Shown in pieces: positions 21,583-32,875 of a DNA stretch of 64,000 bases. The notes under the pieces are model-generated. The model had not been told where the DNA came from. It saw only the letters and a program-made list of their open reading frames with translations, and made no database searches. Position numbers and translations under genes: made by a program. This stretch comes from Diphasiastrum complanatum. Lineage: Eukaryota; Streptophyta; Lycopodiopsida; Lycopodiales; Lycopodiaceae. Where the stretch lies: assembly GCA_029204225.1 (NCBI GenBank), contig CM055102.1, positions 13,897,658-13,961,657 of the forward strand. The letters run 5' to 3'. Position 1 is the stretch's first letter, and the number at the start of each line of letters is the position of its first letter.

Positions 21583-22440
21583 GTCAAGGTGTTGCAGGTA
21601 TGCACGATTCGGTGGAGCTATGGGATAGTGTCTTTCACCAGGAAAAATAGCACTCGTAGAGTCTCAGGAGAGAGGACTCCATACGAGGTATCGGCAGTTT
21701 GGATGGCAGGAGACAGCAAAGTTCCTTTGATCGAAGCTTCGAGGAAGATCAGAACGATCGTTGTAGGTGAATTTCGAGGAGAATTCATGGAAAATTGTTC
21801 AAAATGGCTTCATAATGGCTTTTACGAAAAGTTGGCCAAAAATCTCTCATCGATTGTTGAGTGCGGTGGATCTTTAGGAAAAGCAGGACAGTGGTTTCTC
21901 ATTCATGAGAGGATTTTGACAAACATTTACAGTGGGAGGAGAAAGAAGCAATTCTGGGAATCGGCAAAAAGCGGCTAGTTGACGGAAAACGTAAAGTTGT
22001 GGATCTTTCTCTCTGCTTGATGGAAGTGGGCACTATAAATTGCTACCCAGTATCTTACAGTAGGGGCCAAGCTTGTGGTAATCAGGGGCAACCAAGAAGC
22101 ATGAGAGGAGCAATTATACATTCTTCTCAGAGGTCAGAAAATAGCACAGCTAGGGTTTCATACAGAAAAACCAAGGATCTTGCACTACAAGAGGCTATTT
22201 TGGGCACTATAAAATCCTATAGTTCAGCAATTTGCTGCTGCGAGCCTGCCTGTAAGAGGCCGTGGACTGCCATTTCCTAGTTTGTGTGCATGATCGAGCT
22301 GAAGGAGCGGCTGTTAGGGCTTTGGAAGCCATAGCTATTTTTGCAAAGCTGAAGAAGAAGGGAAGAAGGAGCCCTGGAGGAGGCGTAGGCCTCGCGCATG
22401 TCCTACAAGAGAGAGGCCATAGCATCTTGAGGAGCACAGT
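21583..22440 (+). other. Unrecognised leader-like region with two ORFs
   Basis: ORFs at 21589-21978 and 21999-22280 follow the primer site but contain no Gag or other motif that I know. They may be leader or degenerate coding sequence of the element whose primer site is at 21571. GC content rises at 22280-22430. Confidence 0.3.
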
Positions 22441-22795
22441 GTGAAAGATTCAACTAGTTTTGCAATATTTTCATATTTGGCATATTGAGGCTAAGACTTG
22501 TTTTAGACTTAGAGGTTGACTTTTCAAAGTTCATTAGTCTAAATTTCATTTGAATAAACACTTTTTGAAAGTGTGGAAAAGATAGAATGCGATTTTGAGT
22601 AGATTCAATTTGAATAAGTTGGGTACATTGAATCTAGACCCAAAATTAGTAGGGTTAGCATTTTGGTGGGAAAGCCAAGTGGCCAAATAGGGTTTGGACC
22701 TGTTATAAAAGGATGTAACTCGTGGAGAGAGCAATCTTCTCTCTCCTCTAACTCCACAATCTCTTCTATCTACATATTATACTCTAATATTGTAT
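22441..22795 (+). mobile_element. LTR-like sequence with TATA box
   Basis: Starts TGTGAAAGATTC after the purine-rich CTTGAGGAGCACAG. It contains TTATAAAAGG at 22703 with a C/T-rich stretch about 30 bases later, a layout typical of an LTR promoter and leader. It does not match the LTR-like sequence at 21.1-21.57 kb. The right end is a guess. Confidence 0.4.
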
Positions 22796-24640
22796 GCAGG
22801 TATTCTTAATGTAACTAACCTCTCCCCTTTTTCAGTCCCTACTGACTGAAGCCCTTCTTCCTCCAAAGTATAGCTCGAGGAAGATGTAGGTGTCTCACCT
22901 TCGTACTTATCTTTTTCCCATGATATGGAAATTTTTTTATGACTTTTTCCTGTCGGTGTCTCCATCTGGTCTCTAAAGGTAATCTCCTTTTTCTTCCAGT
23001 GGGTTATAACATCGATCTGATAGAGCCATGGTTGTCCTAATAACACTCTATATGACGATTGTCTCGTAGTTTTTAATATTATAAAATCCATAAGAAACTT
23101 ATGGTCTCCAATATAAACTGTAACCTGAGATAGTTCTCCTATTGGTGATCTTCTAGCTGCATCGGCTAATCTTAAATGTCTTAAAGTGGGTGCTATTCTA
23201 TGATGAATGCCTAATTCATATGTTGTTTCTTCAGTCATTATATATACACTAGATCCGGAATCTATGGGTACATTATCTAAGATGCAGCCATTAATTACTA
23301 CTTGAATCTCTGGTTAGCCTTCATCACCTTAATTAACTAATCCTATGTCGACTACTGGTAACTTTGCTTTTCTTCTCTTTTTATTTTGCGAAAATTGCTT
23401 AATTTCTTTTTTATAATATTGGTTATCGTCTAATAACTATGTAAAAGTTATATTGGGCATTCTAGAAACAAGGTCTTCGACAATATTATAAGAATGTTTT
23501 CTAAGTGATGACAGATCTCTCGGTATCTCGCTACTTATAACTGGATCTGAAAATGTCACTTTTTTAACTTGTCTAGTTTCTTCATCTAAAAGCTTCTTAG
23601 TTTCTGAACTAATATCAACATCATAATGCTTTCCATTAGACTTATCAAGCTTTAATTCTTTATTACTAGGAATTTTTACTAACTGTTCTGCGACCTTCGC
23701 TTTTTCTATCACGTTTTTCGCAGTTTTCGCAATTTTCGTCTTAGTTTTCTTCTTATCTTTAAGAGTTAAAGAATCTTTACTACTTCTTGTAGTTACTTTA
23801 TTTATTTTTTTCTCTAAATCTAGCCATTGATGATCTTTATCTAATAATTCAGACTCTACTTCTATCCTCTGAACTATCATGTCAGTGTTAGTCTTAGATG
23901 GCCGAAGGTCGTCTTCCCTAGGCGAGTTTACAAACCTTGGTTTAGACCGTGGCTGTTGTGGCTGAGGACATTCAGCAGTGACATGCCCTTCGCCTTTACA
24001 GTTAGCATAGAGTGGCACATATACTGTTGATCTCCTAGGTTCAGGGCAATCAGGCGAATAGTGACCCGGGGATCCGCAATTGTAGCACGAACCCCTCACT
24101 CTGGTTGGTGGAGTGGAATCTCGTGTTCCGTCCCTTCGCAAAATAGTGTACTGTTGACTAGTACGCTGTTTCGGTATCATAGTTTTTTGGTTAGTAAAGG
24201 TTGCAGTATAAGCTACCTACTCATGATTATTAATCGGACAGAGGAATAGTTCCTCTTCTAAATAATCTGTAAACTGGGATAGTTGGTCACACGGTACACC
24301 AAACATTGGCGTTAGGCTTCGCCTTCTTTCACTTGGCTTTAACATTAGATATTTGGACCTTTAGATCACTCATTTATCTTGTTAACAACTCAACACTTTT
24401 TCTTAATGGATCCATATTTTCGGATTTCTCCATTCTTTTCTTTCTTTCTGAGTTCCTATTCTTAGTTTTCCTATAAGAAGATTCTTCTTTCGATGAAGAA
24501 GAATAAGATGACTATTCAGAAGATTCTTCCATATCCATTGAATTAGATTTTGATTCAGACTCAGTAGATGTTTCAGATTCTTCTGTTCGTTTAAATTTAT
24601 GTTTTTTACTACTTTTTCTTTCATTTCTCCGTCTGCAAGA
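22777..24640 (-). pseudogene. Gypsy gag and protease, minus strand
   Basis: From 24640 down the minus strand gives a charged Gag linker (RKTKNRNSERKKRMEKSENM), then the ORF 24180-23437. That ORF has the knuckle CYNCGSPGHYSPDC and a second, YANCKGEGHVTAEC, whose first Cys has become Tyr. A Lys-rich part follows, and then the protease site VPIDSGSSVYIM near 23255. The ORF 23238-22777 continues the protease with FLMDFIILK and YRVLLGQPWLYQID. Stops separate the parts. The polarity is opposite to the pol at 24713-26643, which seems to be the other half of the same kind of element. Confidence 0.85.
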
Positions 24641-24712
24641 AATTCGAGAGATTTCGTAATTCTCGGCAAAGGCATTTTTAGGGCATAAAATTTCGAAGGA
24701 TGGTATACAAGC

Positions 24713-26643
24713 CGCATCGAAAAAATAAAAATGATTTTAGAATTATTAGAACCAACCAATTTAAGAGAGCTTAGAGGTTTTCTAGGACATGAGGTTACTA
24801 TCGGAGGATAATTAAAGATTATGCTATAATCCTTTAACAAGTTTACTAAAAAAATCTGTTGAGTACCATAGGACACAGGACCATCAGCAAGCTTTTGATC
24901 AATTGAAACAGACATTAGCAGAAGCCACTAGGGTTAGACCTCCAAATTGGGCTAAAAATTTCCATGTATATGTAGACACATCATCTTTTGCGATAGGTGT
25001 AGTGCTTAGTCAGAAAGATGAACAAAATATAGATTATCCAATTTACTATGCGAGGAGGCAACTCGCTGCATCAGAAAGGAGTTATTCCGCTACAGAGCGA
25101 GAAGCACTAGGGATGATTTATTCAGTAAAGAAATTTAGACATTACCTTTTAGGATACCCTTTTGTTTTTCACGTAGATCATTACGCATTAAAATATTTAG
25201 TGAATAAACCTTATCTTTCGAGTAGAATAGCTAGATGGGTATTATTATTAGATGAGTTTAATTATGAAGTAGAATTAAGAAGAGGCAAGGATCATCAAAA
25301 TGCCGACTATATATCCCGCCTCCAAACAAAAAATCAATTAGAACTCATTTCTGATGAATTACCAGATGAACATATAATGTGCATTCAATCAGAAACATCA
25401 ATTTATAGGGACATTATTAATTTTTTATAGGACCAGATATATCCTGAACATTTTAATAAACATCAAAAAACTGTTTTTCTTTCTAAGGTAGGACCTTACA
25501 CGATTGTAAATAGTATATTGTATAAATTAGGAGCTGACGATAGTCTCCGCCGATGTTTAGAACCAACCGAGACAACCGATGTAATAAGTGCATTACATGA
25601 GGAAGATTTGAGGGGTCACTATACTCTTAAAAACACTGCAAAAAAGATTTTCAATGCTAAATATTGGTGGCCTACCGTCTATAGAGATGTTAAATTATTC
25701 ATTAAAAAATGTGATGCATGCTAGAGGATGGGGAATCCGAGCTTCACAACACATTGGCCGCTTACTCCAATTATTTCCTTAGCACCCTTTGAGAAGTGGG
25801 GGATAGATTTTGTAGGGCCTATTAAACCGATCACGTGTAAAACTCATCGTCGTTACATACTCGTTTGCCACGGACTTTGCTACCAAGATGGTAGAGGCCG
25901 AAGCCACAATTAAAAACAATGCTGAAACTGTAGCGAAGTTTTTATTCCAAAAAATTATCACTCGATATAGTTGTCCCTTAGAACTTGTTAGCGATAGGGG
26001 AACCCATTTTCTTAATCAGACCATAGAAGCCATGTGTCATATTTTTCTATTACACATCGTCAAACCACTCCATATAATCCAAAAGCAAATGGGCTTACAG
26101 AACGAGCAAATGGATTTCTATGGAAAATTTTGAATAAAGTAACGGAAACACATTCTTCTGATTGGGATCATAAGTTACCATCTGTCTTATGGGCATATAG
26201 AACTGCTGAAAAGATTACAACTAGGCAGACTCCATACTATCTTGTGTATGGAATGCATCCCATACTACCGATAGAATTCGAAGTTCCGACGTTTCACATT
26301 AGTAATAAAGAGCAACTGGATGAACACAATAGTCTCCGGGAGCGGATGATTTCTTTGACGCAACTGGAAGAGGATCGTCGTCTTTCATTAATCAAGACTG
26401 AACGAGTTCAAAAAAAAAAAATTTTGATCAATCCATCAAGAAAATAAAAATTACACAAGGGGACTATGTGCTTCTATATGATAACAGACACATGTTGTTT
26501 CTTGAAAAATTACATACCAGATGGATGGAACCGTATAAAGTTATAGAACTTTTTAGTAATAGATCACTTCAGTTAGCTGATCTCCAAGGACATTTACTTG
26601 ACACTCGAGTAAATGGTTCAAGGGTGAAGCACTACTATGACTA
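24713..26643 (+). pseudogene. Gypsy RT end, RNase H and integrase
   Basis: Begins inside the RT thumb (IEKIKMILELLEPTNLRELR, FLGHEV). The ORF 24903-25430 is RNase H: FHVYVDTSSFAIGVVLSQ, SATEREALGMIYSVKKFRHY, VFHVDHYALKYL, HQNADYISRL. Integrase follows with YKLGADDSLRRCLEP, KKCDAC and KWGIDFVGPI (first Asp). The core is frameshifted around 25870 (the LVSDRGTHF segment is in another frame), then gives PKANGLTERANG (Glu). The end carries MEPYKVIELF, SLQLADLQG and RVNGSRVKHYYD, a GPY-type module closing at a TAA at 26641-26643. It is the best preserved relative of the copy at 784-2130. Confidence 0.9.
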
Positions 26644-27299
26644 ATGTCCGATACATCAGTTTTTGAACGCCGTCATTTTTTGTCTAATTATTATTATTAT
26701 TTTACCGAAATATTAGCAAAAATGTCGAAACTAGTTTACATTTTAGCGAAAATGCCGAAGCATGCTGCATTGTTTGTATTACGGAAAACCCGAGACCTTC
26801 GCTACATTTTATACTTTGTGAAAAACCCGTCACTACATTGGAATTTACCATTTTAGAAATACGGAAATTGCAACACTCACTTTCGTATTTTTTGGGATTT
26901 TCTACCTTCCGACACCTTCGCATTTTTTGCATAATAATTTTCGCTTTGATTTACTAAGCGAAGCATTCGTGTATTTTGTTAATTAATTGATTGATTTATT
27001 TCTGTTTTTAGGACTACCCACTTTATTATTGAGTATGTACCTTCAAAACGAAGGACACGATTCCATTTAATATTAGTCTAATCCGCCGAAATACCATCCA
27101 TACGCCTAAAACCTCAAACACTTCAGTTGTTGTCGCTACCACTTTCTATCACTCTTGCTCTCCGATTTGTGTAATCGACGATCGTGCAATTACCACAATT
27201 GTGTTCGATTACACAAAAAGAATCTAAAAGAAGGAAATCTAGCATTGATGTATAAAACCAAGTTGATCAAGAGAAATTGAAGTTCACAAGTGAAGGACC
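26644..27299. other. Gene-free AT-rich stretch after gypsy pol
   Basis: Contains repeated short words such as GCGAAAATGCCGAA and GAAAACCCG, and the inverted pair TTGTGTAATCGA / TCGATTACACAA near 27165-27217 (approximate). It may be LTR or 3-prime sequence of the gypsy element, but no terminal repeat was found. Confidence 0.35.
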
Positions 27300-27440
27300 A
27301 TAAAGAGTGAAGGAAATCCTAAACTATGGAACATCTATTCTTGAACATTTGGATGGAAAACGTTTTGATACTCTCGTGAATGACAGCCGACTATGCAAGT
27401 TTTGGCAGTCTGCTCCGCTAGTTCAACAACCGTGATCCAA
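27300..27440 (+). pseudogene. Possible gypsy integrase C-terminal tail
   Basis: A plus-strand frame reads ILEHLDGKRFDTLVNDSRLC, similar in layout to the G-S-Y-x-L-x-x-L-D-G...VNGxRLK tail of gypsy integrases. It is short and isolated, so the call is weak. Confidence 0.3.
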
Positions 27441-27599
27441 ACGAGATTTTGTTTTATTTTGTTTTTCAATTTTTTGTTTTCATTACTTAGTTTATATTTT
27501 CTTTTGAAAAAGATAGTATATGAAAAAAAAAAATGAAAAAAGACTAATGAGCAAAAGTCAGAAATGTCATCAGATCAGAAAAATTGAAAGAAAGTATTT

Positions 27600-28700
27600 T
27601 TAGGAGTCAGATATTTCTTGGAAAATGACTTGGAAAATTCCTGTAAGGTCATTTTTAGCACTAATTGTGTTAGATTTGATCGTTGAGTTTTCAAAATCAA
27701 GATCCACCTCAGATATACCCATACTGAACCAGACGAACGTTCTTTTCACCAATTGGTACCTGTTTTTAAGGCTTAGGCGAATGTTCAGCACTATGCCATT
27801 TTGAGAACCTTCGCCGAACATCTTCCTATACTCAGAAACCTTCTATCTCAGATCAGTTTTGTAAAAATTCTATCAATAATTAGATTTCTGATTTTTAGAA
27901 AAATATCTTAATCAAGCGATTGACACTTTTAAGAATGAGGATTTCTCAGATTCAATATCAAAGTGTAACAGAATGTTCCAAAAATTTGACAATGGCTAGA
28001 TCTAGTAGATCAGAACTCAAAAATCAAACTGGCGAAGGTTGACTCGGTGAATATTATTCACTGTTATTTTGGATAAAAAAATCACTAATTTGGCTGTTTC
28101 TGACAAATCTGATAATATTAACCTCCGCTTGATTGACAATGGATAAATCTGACACAGATAAAACTAGGGTAGAACTGGCGAAGGTTCTTTTTTATGAACA
28201 ATAATGTTTTTGCAGCTTGTTGACGAGGTTTAAAATAGACTTTTTGGATGATCCTGATAGATCTAACCTTTGCCAAACTCAAAAATGATAAAATACTATA
28301 GTTAGAATCTTCATACAAGTTGTAAAAGGTTCTGGCGAAGGTTCAAGAGTAATACTGTTATTTTTGTTCAAGAGTAATACTGTTATTTTTGTAAAAATGA
28401 GTCTTTTTTGAGAAAAATAGGTCAATATGACAACTGGCCTTGACTTAACGTTCACCCAACTCACTGATTATCAAAAATAGTATGTTGGACTGACTTTGAC
28501 TCTGGCGAAGATTTCGACAAAGGTTCTCCTCAAAGAACTTATATTTTTGTAAAAAGGTATTAAACTTTTCACAAAAGGTTACCAACAACTAGATGAACAA
28601 TCACTTTGGCCTTCAATTTTTTGTATTATCCTTCGCCGACCTGATAGTAGATAGATCTGAATAACACCTTTGTGCAGTAAATAGAGCGACAATTTTTTTT
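27600..28700 (-). repeat. Tat/Athila-like leader with repeated GGCGAAGG motif
   Basis: A non-coding block with many scattered copies of TGGCGAAGGTT or its complement CCTTCGCC, plus AGATCTATC and AAAGGTTACCAAC. The part 28500-28690 is the reverse complement of the repeats at 59560-60700. It continues the minus-strand unit whose primer-site remnant is at 29164. Confidence 0.65.
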
Positions 28701-29159
28701 TTGTTTTTTAGAGTTTTTGGTGGTTTTTTTATGTTTTTTTTTGTGGTTTTTGTTTTATTTCTGAAAATCTGCTAGGAATTAATCTTCGCCCTTTAAAATG
28801 AAGATGCTCTGTATGAAAGTGGTGTTGTCTACAACTCGAAGAAGCTTCTTTGCCAGGGAGAAAAAAGTTATCAAGACTGATGACAAATTTGCTTCCTTTT
28901 TTACCAAATTTGAGAGAAATGAATGATATTTGTTGTTTTCTCTGATTTCTCAAATCCAAATGGATTTTAAAAATTGTGATTTATATGGCTTCCCTTGTTT
29001 AACAATCAAATTAAATTTCAAACAAGAAAGTCCACTCAAATCAAGCAAGATATCTCCCAATTTAATCCTAAGATGTAGTTTTAACCCTACTATGCCAAAA
29101 CAAGATGCCTAAATGCAAGCTACCATCCATCCAAACATGCTAAAAACTGGAAAATTGGC

Positions 29160-29423
29160 ATAGCTCCCCGACAACCCTAGTGGGTTATTTCCTATCCTAC
29201 CCTCAACCCTAGATCCAAGCACACAAGCATTAAGGAGATGACATTAGTTGTCACGTGGAGGTTCGTTCCCATGAGAGCGATAGCATATTTCAATATTCTG
29301 CATGTGCATAAGATTCACATCTAACACTAAGATCCATTAACACTAAGCATTAACACTACATCCATTAACCCTATCCACAACAATGATAAAAACTTGCTCT
29401 TCTCTCCCTCTCTTTCTCTCTCA
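29160..29423 (-). mobile_element. PPT, short LTR-like sequence and PBS remnant, inverted copy
   Basis: On the minus strand the order is a purine tract (complement of 29401-29423, GAGAGAGAAAGAGAGGGAG), about 220 bp of LTR-like sequence, then TTGTCGGGGAGC at about 29175-29164. That last piece is the end of an Athila/Tat-type primer site. It corresponds to 63252-63508 in the other copy, but here the first half of the primer site is deleted. Confidence 0.55.
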
Positions 29424-29449
29424 CAAAAAACATGTTAGTTGCAAAATAA

Positions 29450-30473
29450 AACTGTCTGCTACAAGAAAAGCGTAGATACTGATTCGCTTGTGTAAAACTT
29501 GATGCTTGACATGATTAACAGGAACATGAACTTGCCAGATTTTCAATAACCATATGGGTCTGGTGGCCATTCTTGATAACCTTGTTCGTTGACAATTTTT
29601 AGCCGACACCATCCAGAAAAAGATTTCAATGCTGATTTTGATCCTCGTAAATAGGTGTAGCTGCTAGTGGCATTGTTGAAGCTTCTCTCAATTGGTAATG
29701 CGAATATGACATGCTTGCTTGACTGCGTTGTCTGTCCAGATATTCATGAAATACCTAAACCTAAATACTCTCTTCGGCCGTCAACTTTACAAATTGAGTA
29801 CAAGGTGTTCACAATATCAGTGCTGGTTCTTGTTGTGTGAATGATCTTTTCGGACTTACTCTTTCTTGATTTGGCCTCTTTAGTACTGATGGAACCAGAT
29901 TTGTCGTTGGACTGGTGGTCTGTTGTCCAATGGGACACATGGACCTTGGGTGGACATTTTCCACTATTGATGTTGGTGCTGAATGGCAATCGTCAGCAAC
30001 ATTAGTTTAAACTTAGTTCTTTCTTTTTCATTATCTTGTGATCTTGAAGGCTGCATGATCGTGCTTGCATGAGAACCTTGTGTTGGTTTGTCGTGAAGAA
30101 ATTTGCTTGGCACAGCTACCGTTTGTAGTGTAGCATCTATTGGTTGTTGTAGAAGACTTGGTAGAATTCAATTGATTTCTTCTATTGCTTGATATTTGAT
30201 TGATTATACCAATTCTACCTTCTTCTATGATACTATTGTCGATGGATCCTGGGATAATGCCTCTATTTGTTTTGCAAGCTTAGAAAAATTGCCATATTTT
30301 TCAACTGTCTCAAAGCCAAGTGGCACTATGATTTTTCTTTTGTAGTGCATCTTGAGTGGAGTAATTTGATAATAAATTACATGTTGGTACATTTTGGATA
30401 TTACCTTCTTAGCTTTTGCAATTTGCTTCAATGGACAATCAAGACATGGATGGTTGACACCACATTGTGTACA
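29450..30473 (-). pseudogene. Tat/Athila-like gag C-terminal part, inverted copy
   Basis: Minus-strand ORFs give, from 30473 downward: CTQCGVNHPCLDCPLKQIAK (the zinc-binding CX2CX3HPCX2C is intact and in frame), HVIYYQITPLKMHYKRKIIV, a stop, and then at 29989-29744 SGKCPPKVHVSHWTTDHQSN and so on. The sequence is colinear with 62213-63230 in reverse. It joins an unrelated plus-strand gag piece sharply at 30473. Confidence 0.7.
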
Positions 30474-30830
30474 CTTGTAAAGTTAAAAACCAATACCATG
30501 CAGGATGTCTCGACTGTGTCCGTAAACACAGTTTCAAGGATTGTCCTAAACAACCTAACATGATCCTTCCAGCACGTCATATCTCATCCGAACCTGTTAG
30601 AGTTGTCACTAGAGCACAACGCCAACAACAAGAACAGCAGCAAAACCATGGAAAATTAGCTGACCCATAGGGAAGCCACTTGACGGCTTCCACATTACCA
30701 AAAGATTACCCAGACCCAAAAGTGGAACAACGGCAATACAATGAGTTTCGAGATGAGTTTTTGCGAGAGGAAGAACATACAAATGGTTTGTTATCAGCTC
30801 ATATCCCCAAAAAGGAGCAATCCCTATAGG
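30474..30830 (+). pseudogene. Gypsy gag knuckle fragment
   Basis: The plus-strand reading is CKVKNQYHAGCLDCVRKHSF then KDCPKQPN, a Cys/His cluster, followed by a Gln-rich linker (RAQRQQQEQQQNHGKLADP) and a stop, then KDYPDPKVEQRQYNEFRDEF. It lies between two minus-strand segments, so it is a separate inserted or inverted piece. Confidence 0.55.
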
Positions 30831-31825
30831 GACTTGAAGTGCGGTAAGCCCAAATAGCTGAGCAAAATTTTGTTTCCCAATCAAAGCGACTGGTTTCAAC
30901 TATCTTCGTCAAAATTTTGCATATCGTCTTGTTAGTTGATTCAGCCTGGCCATTACATCTAGGGTAGTATGGTGTACTTTTTCTGTGAACGACAAGGTAA
31001 TGGCGTAGGAGGGTATCAATGACAGCATTTAAAAAATTGGTGTCGAGATCACTAACTAGCTCAATGGGACATCCAAACGTGTAATAATGTTTTCCTAAAA
31101 AAAACGTGCGACTGTTTTTGCGTTGGCGCCCTTCGTTGCTCGAGCCTCCACCCACTTAGTGGCGTAATCTGTGGCTATGAGGATGTAACGACCTTGGGTA
31201 TGTTTTGCTACTGGACTGATTGGTCCAACAAAGCCAATTCCCCACTTATGGAAGGCTTCACCTTCTATAATGAGAGTTAGTGGCGTGAAGTCTGCTTTGG
31301 TGTTTTTATTGGCTCATTGACAGACATCACACGCTTTAATGACAGCAAATGTGTCCTTAAACAAAGATGGCCACCACAGTCCTGCTCAAAGGATAATCTT
31401 CGTTGTGGCTTCAGCATAAAAGTGGCCACCTCCAATGCCCTCATGAGCTTGAGATATGATAGGTCGTATCTCAGATTCATAATAACATCGACGAATGATA
31501 CTGTCAACGGGCCCCTTTTGTCCGCAATTAACTGAAAGAGCGCTGCTTTTAGCAAAAAATTTCTTTTTGCCGCCGTACTCAGGCCTTCTTTGAGTTTGCC
31601 TGTTGTGAGAAACTGAGTGATCTCCTCAGCCCATAAGGGTGTAGCATCGATCTGAAAAAGACATGCATTAGGGAGATTATCGTTGACTGGTGCAATTGCT
31701 TTTTCAGCACTTGGTAGTCTGGAAAGGTGGTCCACCATGACATGTTGGGTCTTCCATTGTTCACACCATACTTTGTTTGCCACACATCCTCCATACCCTT
31801 CTATCCACAACAACTCCACTTTCAC
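30799..31825 (-). pseudogene. Gypsy RNase H tail and integrase, minus strand
   Basis: The ORF 31825-31277 starts with the end of RNase H (HVMVDHLSRLPS) and goes into the integrase zinc domain, which is frameshifted. The core follows with KWGIGFVGPI, where the first catalytic Asp of the usual GIDFVGP has become Gly. Then come TKWVEARATKGANAKT, IELVSDLDTNF (second Asp) and CNGQAESTNKTICKIL (Glu present) in the ORF 31155-30799. So it has a lost catalytic residue as well as frameshifts. Confidence 0.85.
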
Positions 31826-31872
31826 ATACCTTCCTTCCCAACCTCAGTTCCTCACAGACCATTCCTTTCCAT

Positions 31873-31922
31873 CACATCTCAACCGACGCCCTCCGCTCAC
31901 ATCTCAGCCGACGCCCTCCACT
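31873..31922. repeat. 25-bp tandem pair
   Basis: CACATCTCAACCGACGCCCT and CACATCTCAGCCGACGCCCT begin two adjacent units. Confidence 0.8.
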
Positions 31923-32028
31923 CACATAGATCATCACAATGCTACAACCGCAACCGAAGTGGCAGAATAAAGTCCTGAAAGATACCAGGTGACTCCAAGA
32001 GTATCTGAAGGCACCGGCACGGAAGCGA

Positions 32029-32875
32029 GTGGATCCCTTCTACATGCCACTCAAACGCAAAAATCCATGGCCGGTAGAAAAGCCACGAGTGGAGTTGGTA
32101 AACTGTCCAGTCATTCCGGGAATCTCAGAGAGAACCTCCCCGAATGATCTGAGGCTGCAGTTACTCAACTTCGGGCACAAGTACAAAACAAGTGCCGATG
32201 TTTGCGTGCAAGAAAGTGCCGAATATTGCAAATCTATGGCCTTTCTGATGCAGCAAGATTGTTTCTGGGATCGAGGCTTGGATCCCATTAAAATCAACCC
32301 GAATGTAGCCCTCCAGTCGGAAGAAGACCATGAGATGATGGCCAGGCTATACTACAAAGTGGCCTTCATGTCGTCGCATTATGTGACCATGGTGAAGGAC
32401 TGGCAAAAAATGGGCTTTGTGGAGAAGATAAGAGAATACTTGGGGCCTCGCAATTTCGGCTCCGCTTCCAAGTTTTTGAAGCCTTGGGGCGAAAGATGAG
32501 CGAGAGAAAGCAAACGACATGACGACGAGGCGAGCAAGACTCGCAAGAAATTCTCAGGAAGGTTGGAATGTAGCGGCCAATTGAGAGACTTCCAATTTTG
32601 CAAAAAATAAGTTTTGCGGATAGTAAGCGCCTGGTTTTACGGAAACGAACGAAGATCCACGCTTTTCCAAGTGCCAAGCGGAAAGACATCATCGGTGTTG
32701 CAGTGGGTCCTGCAACAGATCAGGGGTGGATAATGTTAGCAGATTCCAGAGAATACCCAGATGTCGAGCCAAGTCGAAGACATAGAATACATCTCACCCA
32801 TGACCGAGGAGGTCTCAGAAGGAGGAGAGCAAAAGAAGCTGAGAGTCGAGCATGAGAGCCGAGAAATTACTAGCT
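32029..32875 (+). CDS. Unknown ORF of 156 codons with a broken continuation
   Basis: The ORF 32029-32499 has a composition unlike its neighbours (GC-richer, few T-rich codons) and a protein-like sequence: KRKNPWPVEKPRVEL, FLMQQDCFWDRGLDP, MMARLYYKVAFM, MGFVEKIREYLGPR. It ends at a TGA, but coding-like text resumes downstream (MSSQVEDIEYISPMTEEV to about 32860). No transmembrane or signal segment is seen, and I do not recognise a domain. An LTR-like region follows at once, so it may be a gag-like or accessory ORF of an LTR element. Function unknown. Confidence 0.4.

Noticed and set aside
22207-22444. GC-richer ORFs on both strands
   Set aside because: Mutual shadows without motif; placed in the unrecognised leader-like region.
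31683-31978. Plus-strand ORFs rich in Pro, Ser and His
   Set aside because: They partly overlap gypsy RNase H on the other strand and run into a 25-bp tandem repeat; probably chance.
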